Below are positions 42,812 to 49,936 of a stretch of DNA of 64,000 nucleotides, one piece after another. Origin of the DNA: Poriferisodalis sp965208895 (GTDB lineage: Bacteria > Actinomycetota > Acidimicrobiia > Acidimicrobiales > Poriferisodalaceae). Within the stretch, counting starts at the first letter, position 1. Each line of letters begins with the position of its first letter. The translations under genes and the position numbers were made by a program. The notes below the pieces were generated by a model that was not told the DNA's origin, searched no databases, and worked only from the letters and a program-made list of their open reading frames with translations. The stretch spans positions 2,356,001 to 2,420,000 of the forward strand of contig NZ_OZ242363.1 of assembly GCF_965208895.1 (NCBI RefSeq), given 5' to 3'.

Positions 42812-43105
42812 TTAGGAAGCTGCTGCTTCGTCCTCGTCGGGCATGCCGAGGTCCCAGTGCAGCTCGTAGTTCTCGCGCTCGGCATCACGCACGACCCGCT
42901 CGCGATTGCGGCGGAATTGCGGGTCGTGGGGCGGCAGCAGCTGCAGTCGGGCGTTGGTGCGACGGCGGAACTCGTCGACGGCGGCTTCGTCGCCGTAGAT
43001 GCCCTCGAGCTCCCAATGCGGCGCGACCGGTCCGAGATAGATAATGCGGATGCCGACCTCGGGAGGGAGCTGGGGGGCTTCGGCGTCGGTGGCGATGTCG
43101 GTCAC
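42812..43105 (-). CDS. conserved-looking small acidic protein
   Basis: The product is 97 residues from ATG 43105. It reads IRIIYLGPVAPHWELEGIYG, AVDEFRRRTNARLQLLPPHD, RENYELHWDLGMPDEDEAAA. Balanced composition and mixed strand/helix pattern suggest a real soluble protein. I do not recognise it, though short proteins of this kind occur near phosphate genes in related genomes in my recollection. Confidence 0.6.
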   Translation of the reverse strand: MTDIATDAEAPQLPPEVGIRIIYLGPVAPHWELEGIYGDEAAVDEFRRRTNARLQLLPPHDPQFRRNRERVVRDAERENYELHWDLGMPDEDEAAAS

Positions 43106-43180
43106 GGCGATCCTCGATGGGGGTGGCTCAAGGGTACCGATGCGCGCCCACAGGGGAGGCGGCAGGAACCTCAGCGATCA

Positions 43181-43281
43181 GCGATCCAGCAGGCGAGAGA
43201 TTCGTACCGCACCGCATTTCTTGCCGACGTCATAGACGTATCACGGTGCATCCACCCTGGAACCGGTCGCAACGTCGCAGA
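43181..43281. repeat. dispersed intergenic repeat B, copy 1
   Basis: This 101-bp sequence recurs at 53097-53197 in the same orientation with about 84% identity and no gaps. Both ends are perfectly conserved (GCGATCC...GGCGAGAGAT and GGAACCGGTCGCAACGTCGC) while the middle varies. It occupies the region upstream of the whiB gene. Confidence 0.65.
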
Positions 43282-43399
43282 GTCTCCCGCCGCCTCCCCA
43301 GCTCGAATGCCTGTGCCTGGCGGCAGGACCCTCTTGCTGAGAATTGGATGAGAGTGCGCGAAACACGGAACCTTCTGTGCTCGTTCGGCGTTGGTTCTC

Positions 43400-43732
43400 A
43401 TGATGTTGCAGATCAATCCGGTCTACGAACCGAGCAGATGCGAACCGGGCAGTCACGAACCAGGCAGTCCGGGCTCAGAGAGCCTCGCCACCGACTGGGT
43501 CGCCCGCCGCAGGTGTGCGGACATCGACCCCAACGTGTTCTTTCCCAATGACGGTGCCGGCGTGATCGCCGCTCAGAAGGTGTGCGCCGAGTGCCCAGTG
43601 AAGGACCTGTGCCGCGAGTACGCACTCGCCAACAACATCACCCACGGCGTGTGGGGCGGAACCTCAGAGCGGCAGCGCCGCCGGATCCTGCGAGATCGTC
43701 GACGTGCGAGCAAGGCCGCCCGGGCTGCCTGA
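43400..43732 (+). CDS. WhiB-family iron-sulphur transcription factor
   Basis: The product is 110 residues from ATG 43400 (43403 possible). The four cluster-binding Cys are in RRRCADIDPN, KVCAECPVKDLC (C-x2-C-x5-C), followed by the WhiB G-x-W-G-G turn THGVWGGTSERQRRRI and an Arg-rich tail. WhiB proteins bind a 4Fe-4S cluster and act with the primary sigma factor. The N-terminal 30 residues are low complexity. Confidence 0.92.
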   Translation: MMLQINPVYEPSRCEPGSHEPGSPGSESLATDWVARRRCADIDPNVFFPNDGAGVIAAQKVCAECPVKDLCREYALANNITHGVWGGTSERQRRRILRDRRRASKAARAA

Positions 43733-43902
43733 TCCCAGAGCGGCCGGTTCGAAGCCGCAGACATGTTCCACCATGCCTGAGACCGGCGCAGCCGGATGCA
43801 TGGCGCCGCTGCCGATGCTGGGGATCGGACGGACGGCCCCGCATCGGTACAGCCAGGCCGCGCAGTACCGACCGAACGGCGGCCGCGCCAACTACGCCGT
43901 CT

Positions 43903-43920
43903 GACTCAGGAGTCTGAGTC
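43903..43920. terminator. inverted repeat between convergent whiB and tatA
   Basis: GACTCAG-gagt-CTGAGTC is a perfect 7-bp stem with a four-base loop, located at the meeting point of the two convergent genes; its right edge overlaps the tatA stop. It could act as a bidirectional terminator. Confidence 0.4.
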
Positions 43921-44113
43921 AGGAATCCTTGGGCTTAGACTCGCTCGATGAGCTGTCGCCGGCCGCCTTGTCCTCGTCGTTCACGCCCTCGCGGAACTCG
44001 CGCTGAGCCTGGCCGAGCGAGCGCGCCAGTTTCGGCAACTTGGCTCCCCCGAACAGCACCAGCACGATGATGAGCAGGATGAGCAGTTCGGGCGGCCCGA
44101 GTGCGATTGCCAT
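43919..44113 (-). CDS. tatA: twin-arginine translocase subunit TatA
   Basis: The product is 64 residues from ATG 44113 (44116 possible). A short N-terminal membrane helix (GPPELLILLIIVLVLFGGAK) is followed by the TatA/E hinge and amphipathic helix LPKLARSLGQAQREFREGVN and an acidic/Ser-rich tail. The LFGGAKLPKLARSLG stretch is diagnostic. No tatC is adjacent. Confidence 0.92.
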   Translation of the reverse strand: MAIALGPPELLILLIIVLVLFGGAKLPKLARSLGQAQREFREGVNDEDKAAGDSSSSESKPKDS

Positions 44114-44177
44114 CACGCCCGCGAGCGTACCAGTGCCCGATCAGACCGGTAGCCGGGCTGGATGACCCGGCAGCCAG

Positions 44178-44385
44178 CCAGCCGCCGGCAAGTCAACGTG
44201 CGCCAAGTCCGCCGGCGGCAGGACAACCGGCGAGCGGCAGACCAACCGGCCACAAACCGCCGAGCACCGGGACAACCGGCGACAAACCGCCGAGCGGCAG
44301 ATCAACCAGCGAGCGGCAGATCAACCGGCCACAAACCGCCGAGCGGCAGGTCAACCGGCGACAAACCGGCGAGCGGCAGGTCAGC
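44178..44385. repeat. 30-bp intergenic tandem repeat
   Basis: Several imperfect units of about 30 bp (CAAACCGCCGAGCGGCAG plus TCAACCGGCGA) fill the gap between tatA and the second whiB. Units contain the small inverted motif CCGCCGAGCGG. The array reaches the 3' end of the whiB gene. Confidence 0.7.
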
Positions 44386-44662
44386 CGGCGGCGGCGGCGC
44401 GCCTCGTGAGGGCTCGCTGGCGGCGCACGCGGCGTCGTTCTCGCTCGCTCATGCCGCCCCAGATGCCGAACTTCTCGCTGTTACGGAGTGCGTACTCGAG
44501 GCATTCGTCGCTGACGACGCAGCCGCGGCACACCGCCTTGGCCTCACGGGTGCTGGCCCCGCGCTCGGGAAAGAACAAATCCGGATCGACTCCCAGGCAG
44601 TTTGCCTCGTCCCACCAGTTGCCTACCGGTACTTCGGCTGTTGCGTCGGTTACGAATGCCAT
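44381..44662 (-). CDS. WhiB-family iron-sulphur transcription factor
   Basis: The product is 93 residues from ATG 44662, fixed by a strong GGAGG five bases upstream. Cluster Cys are in ANCLGVDPDLFFPERG and AVCRGCVVSDEC (C-x2-C-x5-C); the GIWGGMSERERRR turn follows. It resembles the WhiB2/WhmD division-linked group by its short length and NWWDEANC start (inference). A 16-bp palindrome lies 115-130 bp upstream. Confidence 0.92.
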   Translation of the reverse strand: MAFVTDATAEVPVGNWWDEANCLGVDPDLFFPERGASTREAKAVCRGCVVSDECLEYALRNSEKFGIWGGMSERERRRVRRQRALTRRAAAAG

Positions 44663-44776
44663 CGGTCCTCCACGGCTGTCCCAGCTCGTCCCGGCGGTCA
44701 TGACCTTGCTTGCTGGCCGGCTTGCTGACCGTTTGCCGGCCATCCGCTGGCCGTTCGCTGGCCGCCGAGATTCCCA

Positions 44777-44792
44777 ACCTGTAATTACAGGT
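44777..44792. promoter_or_regulatory. 16-bp perfect palindrome ACCTGTAATTACAGGT
   Basis: The perfect palindrome lies between the second whiB gene and the end of the TadE-like gene, with another ACCTGT half site at 44798-44803. Its AT-rich centre in a GC-rich genome suggests a dimeric repressor site. Which regulator binds it cannot be told. Confidence 0.45.
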
Positions 44793-44802
44793 GTGTGACC
44801 TG

Positions 44803-45240
44803 TCATTGAACATCATGGGTGTGACATGCGCAAGCGGCAATTTCCGACGACGCCGGCCGGCCGACCGAACGCTCGTCAGGCATCGCTGCCGACTCCGACA
44901 AATGGACGTCGCCGATCAACGCACCGACCAGCGGAACCTCTGTTGCAGAGCGGTAACGCACGGTGACGCGCACCAGGTCACCGTCATGTCGCTCGATTTC
45001 CAGCCGGTCCGGATCAAGCGGCGCGGCGGACACCACGGCACTGCGGACTGCGTCGATCGACGGCTCCACCGCCGCAATGCGCGCGCCCACCCGGGCGGCG
45101 TGCGACACCAGCACCGCGTCGCGCGCGACCAGGGCCGTCTGGACGATGCACATGAGCAACAACACCAGGAACGGCATGAGCAGGGCCAGCTCGACGGTGG
45201 CCTGCCCGCGTTCATCCGCGGTGCGCTGGCACCTGATCAG
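44803..45240 (-). CDS. TadE-family pilus-assembly protein
   Basis: The frame reads QRTADERGQATVELALLMPF, LVLLLMCIVQTALVARDAV, LVSHAARVGARIAA: the type IV prepilin-like class III signal (G, then Q-A-T-V-E with Glu at +5) and the TadE helix. The first ATG in frame (45177) lies inside the helix and would remove the processing site. The frame extends back to CTG 45240, which overlaps the stop of the pilin gene, so a CTG start is possible. I use that extent. Homologues are minor pseudopilins of the Tad system. Confidence 0.65.
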   Translation of the reverse strand: MIRCQRTADERGQATVELALLMPFLVLLLMCIVQTALVARDAVLVSHAARVGARIAAVEPSIDAVRSAVVSAAPLDPDRLEIERHDGDLVRVTVRYRSATEVPLVGALIGDVHLSESAAMPDERSVGRPASSEIAACACHTHDVQ

Positions 45241-45506
45241 GAGATGGCCTTGGTCAGGTAATTGAAGACCGCGTCGAGCAGGCGGCCGATCTTGCCGGTG
45301 CTGGTCGCCCAGGCCGTGACCGCCGCCACCAGCAATGCGATGGCACCGGTGAGCAAGGCGTACTCGGCCGTGGTCTGCCCGGCCTCGCCGGTGTCACCAG
45401 TCTGATTGGTCTGACCGGTGACACCGGTCTCGACGGCATCAAGCCGGTGCGTGCGGCGTACCGGCGTGTGAGCGCTCCGGGGAAGGGTGGTCGTGGGTTC
45501 GGACAT
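45237..45506 (-). CDS. Flp-type pilin (DUF4244)
   Basis: The product is 89 residues from ATG 45506. A long soluble leader precedes the prepilin site GEAGQTTAEYALLTGAIALL (G, then Q-T-T-A-E with Glu at +5), one helix VAAVTAWATSTGKIGRLL and a short end FNYLTKAIS. It matches DUF4244, the small pilin of actinobacterial Tad loci. It should be cut by a prepilin peptidase, which is not in the window. Confidence 0.85.
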   Translation of the reverse strand: MSEPTTTLPRSAHTPVRRTHRLDAVETGVTGQTNQTGDTGEAGQTTAEYALLTGAIALLVAAVTAWATSTGKIGRLLDAVFNYLTKAIS

Positions 45507-45816
45507 CTGGGCTCCTTGAAATTCTGGTCGTGGTCGGACAGCTGGATATGGGGGCGTGGACGGCTGCGAGCCAGAGCGCGCAGGCCGGAGGTGCGAGCCG
45601 CTGGTACGAGGGAGAGCACGCGGGTCGGTGCTGCGGACTGGCGGTACGGGCCGGGCGGCATCTCAAACACCGAAAGCCGCGACGAGAACCGGCACGATGG
45701 CGACGAGCCCGAGCGCGGGCAGCACGCACAGCACAAGCGGGAACAGCAGCAGCACCGGCAGACGACACACCTTGCCTTCCAGACGGCGGACGGCTGCGAG
45801 CGGGCCGGGCGGCATC
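45507..45816. other. duplicated 3' end of tadC, no gene
   Basis: Bases 45648-45790 repeat 45802-45945 with an offset of 154 bp. This is the last part of tadC encoding RRLPVLLLFPLVLCVLPALG. The extra copy sits behind the tadC stop and has no start. It is a recent tandem duplication; nothing else is recognised. Confidence 0.75.
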
Positions 45817-46869
45817 TCAGCCACCGAAAGCCGCGACGAGGACCGGCACGATGGCGACGAGCCCGAGTGCGGGCAGCACGCACAGCACAAGCGGGAACAG
45901 CAGCAGCACCGGCAGGCGGCGCACCTTGCCTTCCAGACGGCGGCGACGGTCCTCGCGCAGCTCACGACCGAGACGCTCCAGCTCAGGCGCCAGCGGGATG
46001 CCGGTGCGCAACGACCCCGTGACCGCGGCAGCGAAGGCGCGGGCACGCGGGCCACATGTCCTGCCGAACTCCTCGAGAGCCTCATCAAGCGGGCGCTGCG
46101 GCGCGGCCAGCGCCCCCAGCAGGCGTCCGGTTCCGCTCGCCGCATCGAGATGGCTCACGGCGAGCTGCAGCGAAGCGCTGATCGACAGCCCCGACGTGAG
46201 GGCCACGTTCATCACGTCGACGACGGTTCCGAGGTCGGCGACGACATGATCCGGACGCGGGATGTCGCCGCGGCGCGGCCACGCCACACGGCGGGGGGCT
46301 GCACGGCCGGCGACAGCACGGCCGGCGACAGCACGACCGGCGACAGCACGACCGGCGACAGCACGACCGGCGACAGCACGACCGGCGACAGCACGACCGG
46401 CGACAGCACGACCGGCGACAGCACGACCGGCGACAGCACGACCGGCGACAGCACGACCGGCGACAGCACGACCGGCGACAGCACGACCGGCGACAGCACG
46501 ACCGGCGACAGCACGACCGGCGACAGCACGACCGGCGACAGCACGACCGGCGACAGCAGGGCGGCCAGCGGCGGTATCGCCACTGGTGCTGCGTGCGCTG
46601 CTGGCAGGAAACTCGACGGGTGCGAGCTGCAGCACACGGCGGCGGCCTGGATCGGGGCGGGTCACCGCACCGCCCCAGCACACGGCCGCAGCAGCCAGGC
46701 CACCGATGACGACCGGGTTCGACAGCACGACGCTGCCGAGTACTGGGCTGGAGGCGAGCGAACCCATCCATGCCGGACCGGCGGCCAGCGCGCTCACCCA
46801 TGCTGGGCCGTCGGCGAGGGAGATCATCCATGCTCCGTCCGCCAGCGCTGCGAACAACCCGCCCGTCAT
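45817..46869 (-). CDS. tadC: TadC-like pilus platform protein with repeat insert
   Basis: The product is 350 residues from ATG 46869 (ATGA overlap with the tadB stop). N-terminal hydrophobic segments (VVIGGLAAAAVCWGG) are followed by an 85-residue insert of 17 AVAGR units. The T2SSF domain then follows: MNVALTSGLSISASLQLAVS, PLDEALEEFGRTCGPRARAF, GSLRTGIPLAPELERLGREL. It ends in a membrane helix LLLFPLVLCVLPALGLVAIV. TadB and TadC form the inner-membrane platform for pilus assembly. Confidence 0.8.
   Translation of the reverse strand: MTGGLFAALADGAWMISLADGPAWVSALAAGPAWMGSLASSPVLGSVVLSNPVVIGGLAAAAVCWGGAVTRPDPGRRRVLQLAPVEFPASSARSTSGDTAAGRPAVAGRAVAGRAVAGRAVAGRAVAGRAVAGRAVAGRAVAGRAVAGRAVAGRAVAGRAVAGRAVAGRAVAGRAVAGRAVAGRAVAGRAAPRRVAWPRRGDIPRPDHVVADLGTVVDVMNVALTSGLSISASLQLAVSHLDAASGTGRLLGALAAPQRPLDEALEEFGRTCGPRARAFAAAVTGSLRTGIPLAPELERLGRELREDRRRRLEGKVRRLPVLLLFPLVLCVLPALGLVAIVPVLVAAFGG
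46301..46555. repeat. 15-bp tandem repeat, 17 units, inside tadC
   Basis: Seventeen consecutive units GCACGACCGGCGACA (first two with GCC for ACC) fill exactly 255 bp and encode AVAGR on the minus strand. Almost no variation between units indicates very recent expansion or active homogenisation. Confidence 0.95.
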
Positions 46870-47504
46870 CGCAGCGCCCGTGTCACTGCAGCGCGCATCC
46901 ACGACACGCCCGCAAGCTCGAGTGCGAGCGCGGCGCCCACGCAGAACCAGCCCAACGGCGTGGAGGTGAGCACCCGTGCGGCGGCACCGCCCTCGGCCAG
47001 CAGCGCCAGCGCGATCACCCACGGCAGCGCCGCGACGACCCAGACCGACGCCCGGGCCTGCGCTGCGTGGACATGAGCCTCAGCCGCCATGTCGGCTCGC
47101 GCCCGCACGGCCGCAGCCACATGATCGAAGAGCTGCGGCTGCGCGCCCACCCGTTCTGAGGCCAGCGTGACCGCCGTGGAGAGCAGTGCGGCCTCCGATG
47201 TCTGCTCGCTGGCCGCCCATCGCTGCACGGCGCGGCTCAGCGTGACCCCCCGCTCGTGCTCGGCGGAGATCTGCTCCAGCGGCGCCGACATAGGCCCATC
47301 GGCGGCAGCCCGCAACGCCTGCAGCATCGTGTCGCCGCCGCCCAGCCGGCGCGACACCGCAGCGCAGTAGTCGCCGAGGTGTGCAGAGCGGGCGGCGACT
47401 GCCATCCGCTCGCGTCGCCGGTCGCGTCGCACCCGCAGCCAGCGGCGTGCCGCGGGCGAGGTGACGGCACCCACGCAGCCCAGCAGCAAGGTGAGTCTCA
47501 GCAC
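46866..47504 (-). CDS. tadB: TadB-like pilus platform protein
   Basis: The product is 212 residues from ATG 47504. The T2SSF domain is visible: GDYCAAVSRRLGGGDTMLQA, GVTLSRAVQRWAASEQTSEA, TAVTLASERVGAQPQLFDHV, followed by two helices (VWVVAALPWVIALALL, PLGWFCVGAALALELAGV). It is the usual partner of TadC, which starts inside its stop codon. Confidence 0.85.
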   Translation of the reverse strand: MLRLTLLLGCVGAVTSPAARRWLRVRRDRRRERMAVAARSAHLGDYCAAVSRRLGGGDTMLQALRAAADGPMSAPLEQISAEHERGVTLSRAVQRWAASEQTSEAALLSTAVTLASERVGAQPQLFDHVAAAVRARADMAAEAHVHAAQARASVWVVAALPWVIALALLAEGGAAARVLTSTPLGWFCVGAALALELAGVSWMRAAVTRALR

Positions 47505-47571
47505 CGGGCCTCAACACCAGGCCTCAACACCGGACCCCAGCGCCGGACCCCAATACACCTGGCCGCTTCCA

Positions 47572-48840
47572 TCAGACAGTCGCCGCCGTGCGGCCAGCAG
47601 CCGCCGACTCAGCCGGAATGCGTGCACCACCCACCGACTCAGCCGGAATGCCGCCACCACCTGCCGGCTCTGGCAGGTTCGGTACGTCGATCGTCGCTGG
47701 CACGCGGGCCAAGCCGGGCCCTGGCACTGCTTCGGCCAGCGAACCGTCGTCGCGTACCTCGTAGATGGCGGCAACGGTCCTGCGGCCGCCCACGCCGCGG
47801 CTCATGTGGACGAGGCCGTCGAGGACCGACGCGATATGGGCGCCGACATCGCCCACTGCTCCGCCGGCCCGGGCGAGCTGCTCGAATCGCCACAGCGCAT
47901 GCGCGGGATCATCGGCGTGCAGCGTCGACAGCGAGCCGCGATGGCCCGTCGTCAGCGCCTGCAGCAGCGCCGCCGCCTCGGGGCCCCGTACCTCGCCGAC
48001 CACCAGGCGATCTGGCCGCATCCGCAGCGCCGCGGCAACCAGCTCGGCCATCGTCACCCCGCCGACCCCGTCGACGTTCGGCGGCTGGCCCTCCAGGCGG
48101 GCAGTCCCGACGCCGAGCCGGGGCAGCTCCGCTGCTTCCTCGACCACCACCAGCCGTTCCCGCTCGGCGACCGTGGCCAGCAGGCTCGCCAGCAACGACG
48201 TCTTGCCGGTGCTGGTGGGGCCGAAGACCATCACGTTGGCTCGCGCAGCGATGAGCTGACCGAGCTGCGCGGCGACCCGTGGGCCGGCGAGCTCGTCGAG
48301 GCGGCGGACGCCGGCAGGAAAGCGGCGCAGCGTGATGTACGGGCCGTCCACCGCAACCGGCGGCACCGCGATGTGACAGCGGGTGCGGTCGTCGAGCCGA
48401 ACATCCACCATCGGCAGGCGACGGTCGACCCGCCGCCCCGTCGGGCCCAGCAGGTACTCGACGAGGCGGTGCACTTCGGCTGCGCTGATCCGGCCCGCCG
48501 TCGACAGGCACCCCCGCCGCTCCACCACGATCGGCCCCGGGCCGTTGATCATCACCTCGGTCACCTCGTCATCGGTCCAGATCTCCGCCAGCGGGCCGAT
48601 GCCGGCGAGGCGAGCGAGCACCTCGGACACCAGATCGGCTGCGTGACTGCGATCGAGCAGCGGGGCCGCGGTGTCGACAGCGTCGGCGACCTCGCGGGGC
48701 TGCGGCGCCGGAGTCGGCAGGAACCGCTCGTGGATCTCCTCCACGAATGCTGTGCTCGGGTGCGGGAGGCCAGACCGATCCCTGCTCGATGGCGTCCGGC
48801 TGGCCGGGTGGCGAGCAACAGCGCGTGCCATGCGGTTCAC
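47572..48840 (-). CDS. tadA: Tad pilus assembly ATPase (CpaF/TadA)
   Basis: The product is 422 residues from GTG 48840, which overlaps the tadZ stop (GTGA). Domains in order are an N-terminal helical region, GIGPLAEIWTDDEVTEVMIN (typical CpaF), RRVDRRLPMVDVRLDDRTR, Walker A NVMVFGPTSTGKTSLLASLL, Asp box RLVVVEEAAELPR, Walker B RPDRLVVGEVRGPEAAALLQ, and His box TTGHRGSLSTLHADDPAHAL. It powers pilus assembly. Confidence 0.95.
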   Translation of the reverse strand: MNRMARAVARHPASRTPSSRDRSGLPHPSTAFVEEIHERFLPTPAPQPREVADAVDTAAPLLDRSHAADLVSEVLARLAGIGPLAEIWTDDEVTEVMINGPGPIVVERRGCLSTAGRISAAEVHRLVEYLLGPTGRRVDRRLPMVDVRLDDRTRCHIAVPPVAVDGPYITLRRFPAGVRRLDELAGPRVAAQLGQLIAARANVMVFGPTSTGKTSLLASLLATVAERERLVVVEEAAELPRLGVGTARLEGQPPNVDGVGGVTMAELVAAALRMRPDRLVVGEVRGPEAAALLQALTTGHRGSLSTLHADDPAHALWRFEQLARAGGAVGDVGAHIASVLDGLVHMSRGVGGRRTVAAIYEVRDDGSLAEAVPGPGLARVPATIDVPNLPEPAGGGGIPAESVGGARIPAESAAAGRTAATV

Positions 48841-49469
48841 AGGAACGCATCCAGCGCGCGCGCCGATTTCGCGCAGCGGTCCAGCAGCAGGCCCGCATCC
48901 GCCCAGCGGGAGATCGAGCGGTCGACGGCCACGACCGCATCGGCATGGCGCCCCAGCGCAGCCTCGATGTCGGCAAGTCCCAGCGCGCGCTGGGTGTCGG
49001 TCAGCACGATCACGTCGTCGACCTCTGCCACGACGTCTCGCGCGCGATGCAGCGCCTGGTAGCAGCAGGTCATGGTGAGCAGGCGCCGCACCCGCGGCCC
49101 CGCCACCCGCTCCAGGGCTCGGCGGCCGCGCCCCGCGTCGATGATGTTGACGCGGGGCTTGCCCCCGAGCAGCGACCACAGCGTGCCGAGCCGCGCGTCG
49201 TCGACATCGCCGCTGCCGCGCGGCAGCAGGCTGATGCCCGGCGCCACATCGACCGCCAGCGCGGAGACCGCACCCAGCGACAGTTCCTCAGCCGCGGTCC
49301 ACTCGGCGATTCCCGGCAGATCGGGCGCCGTCCCCAGCACCACGCCGAAGTCGCCGGTGAGATCGACGAGGACTACATCGCGGCCGGCCCGCTTGGCGCT
49401 GCTCGCAGCGAGCAGTGCCGTCACGGTGTTGCCGACGCCGCCTTTCGCGCCCACATAGGCATAGATCAT
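48837..49469 (-). CDS. tadZ: TadZ/CpaE-like MinD-family protein
   Basis: The product is 210 residues from ATG 49469, preceded by GGGAG at seven bases. The P-loop region reads YAYVGAKGGVGNTVTALLAA, with Asn where ParA/MinD has Lys, as in several TadZ/CpaE proteins. VVLVDLTGDFGVVLG and VIVLTDTQRALGLADIEAAL follow. It is expected to place the Tad machine at the pole. There is no receiver domain. It is the first gene of the leftward tad operon. Confidence 0.8.
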   Translation of the reverse strand: MIYAYVGAKGGVGNTVTALLAASSAKRAGRDVVLVDLTGDFGVVLGTAPDLPGIAEWTAAEELSLGAVSALAVDVAPGISLLPRGSGDVDDARLGTLWSLLGGKPRVNIIDAGRGRRALERVAGPRVRRLLTMTCCYQALHRARDVVAEVDDVIVLTDTQRALGLADIEAALGRHADAVVAVDRSISRWADAGLLLDRCAKSARALDAFL

Positions 49470-49618
49470 GGTTGCTCCCAATTACATGACAACAGATGAA
49501 ATTCATCGTGAGCAGTGACCTTGGCCGACGCGGCGGGGCGCGATCAACTTGTTTTTTGACGACCTCGGGCCGCCTCGACCGCTGGCGCGGCTCGCCACGG
49601 TGCGCAAAGATGGCCGAC

Positions 49619-49714
49619 GGAGGTGTCTGAGCGCCTGGTGGGCTCCCCCGCCTTCAAAGCGGGCGGGACGGGTGACCCCCGTCCGGCGGGTTCGATTCCC
49701 GTCCACCTCCGCCA
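49619..49714 (+). tRNA. selC: tRNA-Sec (anticodon TCA)
   Basis: The 5' and 3' ends pair as GGAGGTG/CACCTCC, followed by discriminator G and an encoded CCA. The anticodon arm is CCCGC-CTTCAAA-GCGGG, anticodon TCA (reads UGA). The D arm is long (GAGC...GCTC with little unpaired sequence), the variable arm is long, and the T arm is CGGG-TTCGATT-CCCG. Together with the 96-base length these are the hallmarks of selenocysteine tRNA. selA lies 12 kb downstream. Confidence 0.92.
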
Positions 49715-49858
49715 ATCCATGCCGACTGACCGCAGGCGCCAGTCGCCGAATTGCGCGCGCTGTTGGGAAGATGTGCGCCTAGCATTCGCTGTGCCGATGG
49801 CCCCTGTCATCTTGCGCAGTCATCCCGCACAGTCATCCCGCACAGAGGACGATGCACC

Positions 49859-49933
49859 ATGAAAAAGCTGTTGCTCGCCGTGATCGTCGGCGCTCTGATC
49901 GTGATCGTGGTTCGACGCCTGACCGACGCCTGA
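49859..49933 (+). CDS. 24-residue membrane peptide
   Basis: ATG 49859 opens MKKLLLAVIVGALIVIVVRR plus LTDA, a lysine start, a 15-residue hydrophobic helix and a basic end. AGAGGA lies about ten bases upstream. Tiny membrane proteins of the DLW-39 type with the same MKKLLL start are annotated in actinobacteria. The 3' end is three bases from the convergent sigma-factor gene. Confidence 0.4.
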   Translation: MKKLLLAVIVGALIVIVVRRLTDA

Positions 49934-49936
49934 CGC

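Noticed and set aside
46301..46555. Regular short repeats that might suggest a CRISPR array
   Set aside because: The units are contiguous 15-mers without spacers and lie in frame within tadC. The same holds for the arrays at 29251-29526 and 34612-34791. No cas gene is present.
49544..49810. Minus-strand frame across the tRNA gene
   Set aside because: It consists of the complement of tRNA-Sec and flanks, without a start signal or family likeness.
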